Positions 1-6,743 of a stretch of 20,555 nt of DNA are shown here, piece after piece. Source of the stretch: DATKZH01 sp964475955 (GTDB lineage: Bacteria; Planctomycetota; Planctomycetia; Pirellulales; Thermoguttaceae); the NCBI GenBank assembly GCA_964475955.1, contig CAYYZY010000144.1, positions 1-20,555 of the forward strand, written 5' to 3'. Under the pieces are notes generated by a model. That model had not been told where the DNA came from. It worked only from the letters and a program-made list of their open reading frames with translations, and did not search any database. The translations under genes were made by a program, and so were the position numbers. Position 1 is the stretch's first letter. Each line of letters starts with the position of its first letter.

Positions 1-1380
1 GTCGAACTCCCGGCGAAACGGATGATCGGCCGCGCCGAACGCGCGGGCCTCGTCGCCCACGGCGATCATTAGCCAGGCCGAGTCGTCGGCCTCGAAGCGC
101 GAGGGATCGGGCTCGTTGCCGATCGGGAAGGCGTAGATCTGCTCGTTGTCCAGGGCTGGCGGACTGGCCTGGATCGCCGCGGGGGCCGCCAGGCGGCGGT
201 AGGTCTCGGCGGTCCAGTCGAGTCCTCGGGGCGTGCGGCGCAGGAGGGCGTGCCAGGCGTCGCGCGTGGGAAGCAACGGGTTTTTGACGAACGCCCAGGA
301 TCTGGCCGAGGTCGTATCGTCGCGTTTCCGGAAAGGGGGAAGGCGGAAAGTGGGCGCCCGCTCCGTCGTGTCGGTCAGCACGTCGAGCACGTAGTCGGCG
401 GCCGCGTACGTGACCAGCCCGCGGTGCTCGTAGACTTCCCGCTCAAGGCGGGTGAGCCCGGAGAGCGCGTCCATCGCCGCCGGCTCGCCGAGCTGGGCGA
501 CCAGGCCCGCCATGCATCGGGCGTAGTCGGCCGGCCGGCCGGGATTGCCCACGCGGTCGGATGCGAGGGAAGCCGGCAGGCGCTCGTGCAGCAGGCGCCT
601 GAGGGCCGACTCCAGCGCGGCCCCTACGACGAGCAGCTCGGAGCTGGTGGCCTGCATCCGGGTGGAGCCGGCCACGGCCATGGGGCCGGTGGTCAGGTCG
701 AGGCTCGCGATTCTCGGCTCCTCGATCACCCGGCGCGACCGTTCGACGTGCCGGCAAAGCACGTCGGCCGGGTTGTTGAACACAAAGAAGACGTCGGCCC
801 CCGACTCCAGGCCCTGCCACGCCGTGCCGATCACGAAGGGGGTCTCGCCGCCTTCGGTGATGGCCACGACCACGTCGCCGGCGCCCACGCCCGCCTGTTC
901 GACCTGGTACCTGCCGAACCGGGAATAATCCTCGAAGCCCTCCACGGAACGAATGAGTGCGTAGTCTCCGCCCGCCATCACGCTGACGACGCGGTGCTCC
1001 AGGTCGGCGAGCTCGGCCGGCAGCCCGGGCAGGTCGCGGCACCGCCGCGCGCAGCACTCCCGCCAGGCCGCTTCGAGGAGGATGCTCAATCGGCCGGTGG
1101 CGCCGCAGCCGGTGAAGAACACGCGTCTTCGGTCGGCCAGTGCCCGGGTCATCCCGGCGACGAGGCGTTCGAAGGCGTCGCTCTCGAAGACCTTCGCTGC
1201 CGCGGGGGCGATCTCTTCGTCCACGCCGAGCAGCATCCGGATGCCCTCGCCCAGGTCCCGCTCGATCGTCTGCGAGAGCGCGGCCGTCTTCGGATGGGAC
1301 GACTCGGTCAGCAAGGCGCCCAGCCGGAACTCCCGCTGGTGGTGGATGAACTGCTCGGCCTTCTGCTTTGCGATCGACAT
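1..1380 (-). CDS. Double-SIS sugar-phosphate protein, MurQ / glucokinase regulatory protein family (partial, runs off the left edge)
   Basis: The reading frame is open from the ATG at 1380 to base 1, giving 460 residues with no stop, so the C-terminus lies outside the window. The first SIS domain carries the family signature TGCGATGRLSI (about residues 90-100). SVEGFED (145-151) matches the Glu-containing motif of MurNAc-6-phosphate etherases. ITEGGETPFVIG and TGPMAVAGSTRMQ follow in the usual MurQ order. Bacterial MurQ is normally about 300 residues and cleaves the lactyl ether of MurNAc-6-phosphate. This protein continues well beyond that with TDTTERAPTFRLPPFRKRDD, which resembles the animal glucokinase regulatory protein, so a GKRP-like double-SIS architecture is more likely. 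The start lies 17 nt after the stop of the glycosidase gene, with AGGGCGG upstream, so it is probably the last visible gene of the operon. Likely cytoplasmic, binding an amino-sugar or hexose phosphate. Whether it is an etherase or a regulator is unresolved. Confidence 0.85.
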   Translation of the reverse strand, partial: MSIAKQKAEQFIHHQREFRLGALLTESSHPKTAALSQTIERDLGEGIRMLLGVDEEIAPAAAKVFESDAFERLVAGMTRALADRRRVFFTGCGATGRLSILLEAAWRECCARRCRDLPGLPAELADLEHRVVSVMAGGDYALIRSVEGFEDYSRFGRYQVEQAGVGAGDVVVAITEGGETPFVIGTAWQGLESGADVFFVFNNPADVLCRHVERSRRVIEEPRIASLDLTTGPMAVAGSTRMQATSSELLVVGAALESALRRLLHERLPASLASDRVGNPGRPADYARCMAGLVAQLGEPAAMDALSGLTRLEREVYEHRGLVTYAAADYVLDVLTDTTERAPTFRLPPFRKRDDTTSARSWAFVKNPLLPTRDAWHALLRRTPRGLDWTAETYRRLAAPAAIQASPPALDNEQIYAFPIGNEPDPSRFEADDSAWLMIAVGDEARAFGAADHPFRREFD

Positions 1381-1397
1381 TCGACGGCCGCCCTTTT

Positions 1398-3623
1398 CTA
1401 CGGATAGCGCACTTCGATCCGCGCCGGCCGGACCGGGCCTTCCAGCGTAACGGAGCCTTCTGAGAAATGCCTCGCCGGCTTACCGTCGACCGACGCGCCC
1501 TCGATCTTCGCGCCCTCGGGATGGCGCAAGTGCAGGACGACGGCTTGGGGCGGACTGCGCTTGGGCGGGTCGAGCTGGACGACGATTCGTCCCCGGTCGA
1601 CTTGCGACTCGATCTGGTAGCTCACCGCGCCGAACTGCGTCGGCGCGTCGAGCACGGCGACCTGCTTGCCGTCGGTCAGCCAGTGTTGGGGCGCGGCCTG
1701 GGCGAGAATGAGCCGATCGCCCTCTTCGCGCACGAGCATGTTTCGCAACAGCCGCAACTGCTGCGTGCCGGAGCGGAGGTGCGGCAGGGTCCGCTGGTTC
1801 CGGCCGGTGGTCATGTGGGTGCACTCGACGCCCGCCCAGGTCCCCCGCGACATGCCGTAGGCCAGCGTGCCGTAGAAGCCGAGCAGCACCCGCTCGACTT
1901 CGTCCCGCTCCAGGCAGTTCATCCAGTAGCCGTACGTGAAGGCGTGATCGATGCCGCCCTTGGCACCGAACGCGCACATGCCCATCTCCAGCCCGTTGCG
2001 GCGTTCGAGCAGCTCCGTGACGAGGCGGAATCGCTCGTCAGAAGCGGGCAGGAACCCGGTCTCCAGACCCATGCAGGCAAAGAGCGAGTAGTAACCATGG
2101 CCCGTGTAGCCCTTGCCGGCAGCGGCCTCCTTGTGGGCCGTGTAGACGGCGCGCTTCAGGTACTTGTGCGTGTCGGGCATGATCGGGAGGATCTTCATGC
2201 CGCCGTGCTCGGTGACGGCCCGATCCATCGACCGCTTGATGTCTTCCCGATAGGCGGCGGTTTCGTTCTCGATGCGGGCGACGTCGTCCTCCAGCCCCAT
2301 CGTGCCGAGCGCATCGGCCGCCGCTTCCATGCCGACGCAAAGGGCCATGTCGGTCACGTAACTGTAGTAGGATCCGGGGTTATCGACGCCGAGTTTCGAC
2401 TGGATCAGTCCGTAACAGAGCGAGTCCTTCGCCTGTTCCGCCTTGGCGGTCTTGCGCTGGCGGATGATCCAGTCGCACATCTTGAGCATGCGCGGGGCCG
2501 CCCGGCGAAGCCACGCCCGGTCGCCGGTAAGCTGGTAGTGGCGGGCCATCACCCAGAGCAGCACGCCCGTATCGACCGTGCCGAAGGCGACGCTGAAATG
2601 CCCTTTCGGAGAGATGAGCGTCCCCAGCGAGTCGAGGTACTTCTCGGCTTCGGCGGAATAGCCCATCACGCCCAGCGCGTTGCAGTACTTGGCGGCCATG
2701 ATCCCGAAGACGGCTTCGTAGAAGCCCGAGCCGTCGTGCGGCTCGTATCGGTCGCCGATCTTGTCGACGTTCAAAAACGTGTAGGCCAGCCAGGCGCGGT
2801 AGGCGTCGTTGACGCGCTGCTCGGGCACGCGGATCCGGATACCCCGGTTGAGCAGCGCTTCCCAGAAGGCCGACGCCTCGGCCAGACGCTCGTCGAACTC
2901 CTCGGCGGAGCTCTCCGCGGCCCGTTCGTATCCGTCCAGAGACGGCAGCTTTGCGAAGACGGCCTGCTCGGCGCCGGGGGCCAACGTCAGGCGCCAGGAG
3001 GCCACCTTGCGGACCTTGCGCTCTGTGCCCGCCCCGAAGTCGACGTGCCACGCGACGTCGACCTCGCGGCGCCGGTCGGTCGGGTTGGAGATTCTCAGAC
3101 GCACGAAGGCCCAAATCGGCTCCTCCGGGCTCATGCCTTCGGACCACGCCACGGCGGTCTGCTCGCACTTCACGCCCGGCCCGGACGGATCCGTCGGCAC
3201 GAAGTCGGCGATCACGATGGGCATGTATCCGCCCAGCAGGCGTTTCTTCGCGTGCAGGCCGCTCCCTTCCTTGCCGAGCCAGGCGTCGCCGCCGGCCAGC
3301 GTGAAGAAGGCCTGCCCGGAGTTCTGCGGAGTGTGCCCGCGCCAGTGGTCGCTTCGCACGGGCATGAAGTTGACGCGGGCGTCGGGGAGGATGATGAACT
3401 CGTCGCGATGTTCCTTGACCCCGATCACTTCGCGAGGGTATTTCATGGCCGGATAGTGGCTGCTGACCGAGGCGAAGCTGGGGTCGCGCCCGGCGGCCAG
3501 TTCCTTCTCCGCGACCGGGTCCGCGGCCCGTGCGGGAGGCGCCCAAGCCGACGCGGTCAAAACGAGCGTCAAGGCAAGTGCCGCGGCGGCGGAGCGTTCG
3601 GACCGAGCGAACGGTCTGGACAT
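1398..3623 (-). CDS. Secreted six-hairpin (alpha/alpha-barrel) glycosidase-like protein
   Basis: 741 residues from the ATG at 3623, which has AAGGAG 9 nt upstream and begins a clear signal peptide (RSERSAAAALALTLVLTASAWA, with cleavage probably after PARA). The frame is open further upstream to 3965 but there lies over the end of the neighbouring oxidoreductase gene, so 3623 is preferred. The N-terminal half (about 40-250) looks like a beta-sandwich. The rest is helical with features of six-hairpin glycosidases: HDGSGFYEAVFG (E303), FGTVDTGVLLWVMARHY (D351) and repeated aromatic helices, then a small beta C-terminal domain. The acidic residues named are candidates for catalysis, not established ones. 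It resembles GH63/GH78/GH95-type folds, but I cannot assign a GH family. It sits between an exported oxidoreductase and the SIS-domain gene, consistent with periplasmic glycan breakdown. Confidence 0.85.
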   Translation of the reverse strand: MSRPFARSERSAAAALALTLVLTASAWAPPARAADPVAEKELAAGRDPSFASVSSHYPAMKYPREVIGVKEHRDEFIILPDARVNFMPVRSDHWRGHTPQNSGQAFFTLAGGDAWLGKEGSGLHAKKRLLGGYMPIVIADFVPTDPSGPGVKCEQTAVAWSEGMSPEEPIWAFVRLRISNPTDRRREVDVAWHVDFGAGTERKVRKVASWRLTLAPGAEQAVFAKLPSLDGYERAAESSAEEFDERLAEASAFWEALLNRGIRIRVPEQRVNDAYRAWLAYTFLNVDKIGDRYEPHDGSGFYEAVFGIMAAKYCNALGVMGYSAEAEKYLDSLGTLISPKGHFSVAFGTVDTGVLLWVMARHYQLTGDRAWLRRAAPRMLKMCDWIIRQRKTAKAEQAKDSLCYGLIQSKLGVDNPGSYYSYVTDMALCVGMEAAADALGTMGLEDDVARIENETAAYREDIKRSMDRAVTEHGGMKILPIMPDTHKYLKRAVYTAHKEAAAGKGYTGHGYYSLFACMGLETGFLPASDERFRLVTELLERRNGLEMGMCAFGAKGGIDHAFTYGYWMNCLERDEVERVLLGFYGTLAYGMSRGTWAGVECTHMTTGRNQRTLPHLRSGTQQLRLLRNMLVREEGDRLILAQAAPQHWLTDGKQVAVLDAPTQFGAVSYQIESQVDRGRIVVQLDPPKRSPPQAVVLHLRHPEGAKIEGASVDGKPARHFSEGSVTLEGPVRPARIEVRYP

Positions 3624-3745
3624 GGCGTATGTCTCCTTTTCGCTTGAAGCGTACTTTCGTGGGGAGTCGATCGGGCCAGCTCGGAGCCTGAAGATACCAG
3701 GCCCCTCGCCGTCGAAACAACCGCCAAGCCGAGGGACGAACGAGG

Positions 3746-5113
3746 TTACAGGTACTCTTCGGGAAATTTCCAGGGGTCGCGGTACTCGGGCAGGGCCGCC
3801 TTGGCGGCCGCGGGGTCGTCGAGGATGGTTTCCGTGGCCGGGTCGAAGCGCAGCTCGCGCCCGACCTTCATCGCCAGGTTGGCCAGCATGTTGCCCATGT
3901 TCAGCTTGTGGGCGTACTCGACGTTGCAGCTCGGCTGCCGGCGCGAGCGGATGCAATCGAGCCATTCGCGCTCGTGGCCGGGCGACGGGGGGATCGACTT
4001 CTCCGGCGGCTCGGCCGAGGCCAAGGCGCTGGTCTGCGGCACGACTTCAAACTCGCTGTAGTTGCCGAAGATCGTTCCCTCGACCCCGTGCAGGAAGTAG
4101 CCCAGGCGGCGCTGCACGCCTTCCATCTTGGCGCCGTGCTTGGTGTAGCGGGCCACGTCCTGGAGGTTGAACCCGAAACTGCTCACCTGCGACATCGACC
4201 ACGTGAGCGTGACCTCGGGAAATTCGAAGGTGACCTCGTGCGTGTCGGGGGCGTCGGTGTTGTCCTTGACGTGCCGCTTCGAGCTCGAGCTGCTCACGCG
4301 GACCGGGAAGTCGAGCCCCAGGGCCCAGTACGGCAGGTCGAGGATGTGCTCGCTCATGCCGCAGGTGCGCCCGCCCCCGTAGTCGAGCCAAAGCGTGTGG
4401 GCGTAGCCGCTCTTGACGATGTTGATGTTGAACGGGCGCATGGGGGCCGGGCCGACCCAGGCGTCCCAGTCGAGTCCTTCGGGCGGGTCGCCGTCGGGCG
4501 GGGAGCCTTCGCCGTCGGGGGCGTGGTTCGAGACGAGGAAGCACCGGGCGACCGCGATCTTGCCGAGCTTGCCCGAACGGACCCATTCGACCACCCGGCG
4601 GTACGTCTCCGACGCGTGAATCTGCGTGCCGAGTTGGCACACGCGATCGTGCTTCAGGACGGCGTTCTTGACCACGCGGCTTTCGGCCAAGTGGAGCGTC
4701 ATCGGTTTCTGGATGTAGAGGTCCTTGCCGGCCTCGCAGACGTCGACCGCCTGGCGGCAGTGCCATTGGTGCGGCGTGGCGAGGATGACGGCGTCGACGT
4801 CGCGATCGGCCAGCAGCTCGCGGTAGTCGTGGTAGGCCTTGGGCCGGTTGTCGTACTTGGCGAGCGTGCGGTCGAGGTGCGCCTTCCACACGTCGCAAAC
4901 CGCGGCGACCGAGACGTCGTCGTACTTGGCGCAGTTGGCCAGGTTGGCGTTTCCCATGGCGCCGGCCCCGATCAGGCCCAGGCGGATCTTGTCGTTGGCG
5001 CCCGGCCTGCCCGGCGCCGAAAGCGCGGTGCGCGAGATCACCGTCGGAACGGCCACGCCCGCGGCCGTCGTTTGGGCGAGGAAGCGGCGTCGAGAATAGT
5101 CGTGTTTCGACAT
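3746..5113 (-). CDS. Tat-exported Gfo/Idh/MocA family oxidoreductase
   Basis: 455 residues. The N-terminus has a twin-arginine signal, SRRRFLAQTTAAGVAVP (residues 7-23), so the protein is probably folded with its cofactor in the cytoplasm and exported. A Rossmann NAD(P)-binding loop, GLIGAGAMG, follows at 46-54, then ATPHQWH (112-118). The usual EKP motif appears as IQKPMTLHLAES, with Lys136 keeping the conserved position. The C-terminal part (for example GMSEHILDLPYWALG and WLDCIRSRRQPSCNVEYAH) is of the bacterial Gfo/Idh/MocA type. The ATG at 5113 has GGGAG about 8 nt upstream. Enzymes of this fold oxidise or epimerise sugars. Some Tat-exported relatives (GH109) are NAD-dependent N-acetylgalactosaminidases, an attractive possibility next to a GH20 gene but not shown by the sequence. 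Its stop is 122 nt before the glycosidase start, in the same operon direction. Confidence 0.92.
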   Translation of the reverse strand: MSKHDYSRRRFLAQTTAAGVAVPTVISRTALSAPGRPGANDKIRLGLIGAGAMGNANLANCAKYDDVSVAAVCDVWKAHLDRTLAKYDNRPKAYHDYRELLADRDVDAVILATPHQWHCRQAVDVCEAGKDLYIQKPMTLHLAESRVVKNAVLKHDRVCQLGTQIHASETYRRVVEWVRSGKLGKIAVARCFLVSNHAPDGEGSPPDGDPPEGLDWDAWVGPAPMRPFNINIVKSGYAHTLWLDYGGGRTCGMSEHILDLPYWALGLDFPVRVSSSSSKRHVKDNTDAPDTHEVTFEFPEVTLTWSMSQVSSFGFNLQDVARYTKHGAKMEGVQRRLGYFLHGVEGTIFGNYSEFEVVPQTSALASAEPPEKSIPPSPGHEREWLDCIRSRRQPSCNVEYAHKLNMGNMLANLAMKVGRELRFDPATETILDDPAAAKAALPEYRDPWKFPEEYL

Positions 5114-5162
5114 GGCAGGACTCCCTTGTGGAAGGCGAATTCGGTAGGCTCTTGACTTTCCT

Positions 5163-5211
5163 CGTTCCCGGGCTCCGCCCGGGAACGCACGAACGCGAGG
5201 CTCCGCCTCGC
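5163..5211. repeat. Tandem hairpin pair (palindromic repeat)
   Basis: Two perfect hairpins lie in tandem between the DUF6807 gene and the downstream oxidoreductase. The first has 11-bp arms, CGTTCCCGGGC at 5163-5173 and its complement at 5177-5187. The second has 7-bp arms, GCGAGGC at 5195-5201 and its complement at 5205-5211. Both have the same 3-nt loop, TCC on the plus strand. This type of double hairpin recurs in planctomycete intergenic DNA. On the minus strand (the transcribed direction) no U-run follows, so it is not an intrinsic terminator there. Confidence 0.85.
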
Positions 5212-5221
5212 CCCTTTTTCC

Positions 5222-6532
5222 CTATGGCTGCCATCGCACCTCCGGCGGGCTCGCATACGACGCCCACACGGCCCCGAGCGTGGCCTCGTCGCTCAGGCCC
5301 GGGTGGATCCAGAGCCGGTAGTTGAGCACGATCGGTTCGCCGCGCTCCAGCGGCACCTCGCGATCGCCGGGCCAGGCCGGCTGCACGCTTCGCCAGCGCG
5401 GGTACGCGCCCGGCACGCGGTCGGCGTTTTGCGGGTTGGGGAAGTTGGGATAGTCGGGGTTGGTCACGTGCTCGAGCATGGCCACGCCGGCCGGCCCCTT
5501 GCCCCCGGGAAAGTTGCCGGTCAGGTGGAACCACGCCCGGCGCGGCTTGGCTTCCGGCGGCTCGACGTGCATGTCGATCCTGCGCCCATCGAACTCCGGA
5601 AAGGTCCGCAGGTTGAAGCCGCCGTAAGTGCCGCCGGGCCGGCCGCCAATGCGGACGTCGTCGACCAGGGCCGCGAGCCGCACCTGAACGTCGAGGAACC
5701 GGGCGCGGTCCTGCCGGCGGAAGACGCGGATGGCCACGTCTTCGCGAACGATTTCCTCGCGGTCGCCCCACTTCCACACGTTCTCGGCATCGACGAGCGC
5801 CAGCACCGCGCCGGCCTCAGCCCGCTCCAGCCGGATCGGGCGCGCCCAGATTCCGCCCGGCTGCGTCGGCAGCACGCGCACGGCCCAGATGTCGCGGACC
5901 TCCTCCTTCCACCGCACGACGGGCCAGGCCCAGCAGATGCCCCGGTGGTGCGGATGGTTCATCGAGTAGTCGTCGGTCAGTTGCTCGCCGTCGGGGCCGT
6001 AGAGCGGGTGGATGTAGTCGCCCCGCGCGTAGTGAAGCGGCGGGGTCCTCTCTTTCTCGAAGTGCTCGACGATCTCCGGCGGCGGGGGTACCGTGCCCTG
6101 GTTGTAGCGGAGCACCGGCAACGGGCCCTCGCGCACGTCGACCGCCTTGCGCTGGCGGTCGAGACGGATCGCCAACGCCGGCGCAACCGCCCCTTCGGGG
6201 ACCGTCAACCGGAAACGCCGTTTGCCCTCTCCGCCCGGCGGCATCAGCCACCACAGCTTCCCCCGCTTCGAGCCCTTCGAATCGGGGACGAACTGCACGG
6301 GCAGCGGCCGCCCGGCTTGCCTCGTCTCGCCGATCTGCTCGACCAATTGAAGTCGCCCGGCCTCGGCGGCGGCGCGGGGAAGCGCGGCCAAGTCGACCTC
6401 GACCGAGACCGGCGCGCCGACGCGCGCGGCCGCGCCCCCGGGGTCGCTCACGACGAGGATCGGGTCGTCGCCCCGCGCCGAGCCGGCCGCCAGCCACAGG
6501 AGGGAGAGAATCGCCATGGATCGTCCCGTCAT
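5222..6532 (-). CDS. Secreted DUF6807 ('PmoA-like') family protein
   Basis: 436 residues from the ATG at 6532, supported by GGAGG 6 nt upstream and by a signal peptide (MAILSLLWLAAGSARG, preceded by MTGRS). The central part carries the family hallmark MNHPHHRGICWAW (residues 191-203), preceded by PPPLHYARGDYIHPLYGP-like sequence and followed by VLALVDAENVWKWGD and the C-terminal GLSDEATLGAVWASYA. Databases often name this family 'PmoA', but it has no likeness to the membrane subunit of particulate methane monooxygenase. It is a soluble exported domain of unknown activity that commonly neighbours sugar oxidoreductases and glycoside hydrolases in Planctomycetota and Bacteroidota. The His-rich motif suggests a metal or sugar site (inference). 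A repeat-bearing gap of 108 nt separates it from the oxidoreductase gene downstream. Confidence 0.88.
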   Translation of the reverse strand: MTGRSMAILSLLWLAAGSARGDDPILVVSDPGGAAARVGAPVSVEVDLAALPRAAAEAGRLQLVEQIGETRQAGRPLPVQFVPDSKGSKRGKLWWLMPPGGEGKRRFRLTVPEGAVAPALAIRLDRQRKAVDVREGPLPVLRYNQGTVPPPPEIVEHFEKERTPPLHYARGDYIHPLYGPDGEQLTDDYSMNHPHHRGICWAWPVVRWKEEVRDIWAVRVLPTQPGGIWARPIRLERAEAGAVLALVDAENVWKWGDREEIVREDVAIRVFRRQDRARFLDVQVRLAALVDDVRIGGRPGGTYGGFNLRTFPEFDGRRIDMHVEPPEAKPRRAWFHLTGNFPGGKGPAGVAMLEHVTNPDYPNFPNPQNADRVPGAYPRWRSVQPAWPGDREVPLERGEPIVLNYRLWIHPGLSDEATLGAVWASYASPPEVRWQP

Positions 6533-6598
6533 CGGTGCCTCCTCAGTTCATTTCCAAGTCATGCCAGAAGAAGAACAGCGCTCGCTCAAGTTCCATTT

Positions 6599-6661
6599 GG
6601 ACAGGATCCAACGGAGGAAACGGAGGGAGGGATTCTCGGTTGCCTCGGTTGGCTCCTGTCC
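6599..6661. repeat. Imperfect inverted repeat, 27-nt arms
   Basis: The arms at 6599-6625 and 6635-6661 pair at 23 of 27 positions around a 9-nt loop (6626-6634). Each arm is built from a GGAGGAAAC-like purine repeat beginning with GGACAGGA. It lies in the 211-nt gap between the GH20 stop and the DUF6807 start and would form a strong hairpin in the transcript. There is no U-tract beyond either arm. Similar GGA/AAC-rich palindromes are scattered in planctomycete intergenic DNA (recollection, not searched). Confidence 0.8.
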
Positions 6662-6743
6662 GTCCCTTGCGCCGGAAGCTTCTGTTTGTCCGACCCGTGT
6701 AGCTCTCCTTCTGACGTGAATCAGGGATCTGCCTCATCCCGCC

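Noticed and set aside
1467..3647. Long plus-strand open frame opposite the six-hairpin glycosidase gene
   Set aside because: It is an antisense shadow in GC-rich DNA: no family motif, no ribosome site, and its length tracks the real minus-strand gene. The same holds for plus-strand frames at 250-1407, 3908-5155, 5303-7033, 6765-8555, 8539-9678 and 10835-12886.
3624..3965. Upstream extension of the six-hairpin glycosidase gene
   Set aside because: It would overlap the end of the oxidoreductase gene and bury the signal peptide internally. The ATG at 3623 has a good ribosome site and a clean signal peptide.
5195..5219. Intrinsic terminator on the plus strand (hairpin followed by TTTTT)
   Set aside because: The shape fits, but no plus-strand gene ends there. 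On the transcribed minus strand no U-run follows the hairpins.
5222..6532. Reading the DUF6807 protein as a methane monooxygenase subunit (PmoA)
   Set aside because: The protein is soluble and exported, has no set of transmembrane helices and carries the HPHHRGI hallmark of DUF6807. The database name is misleading.
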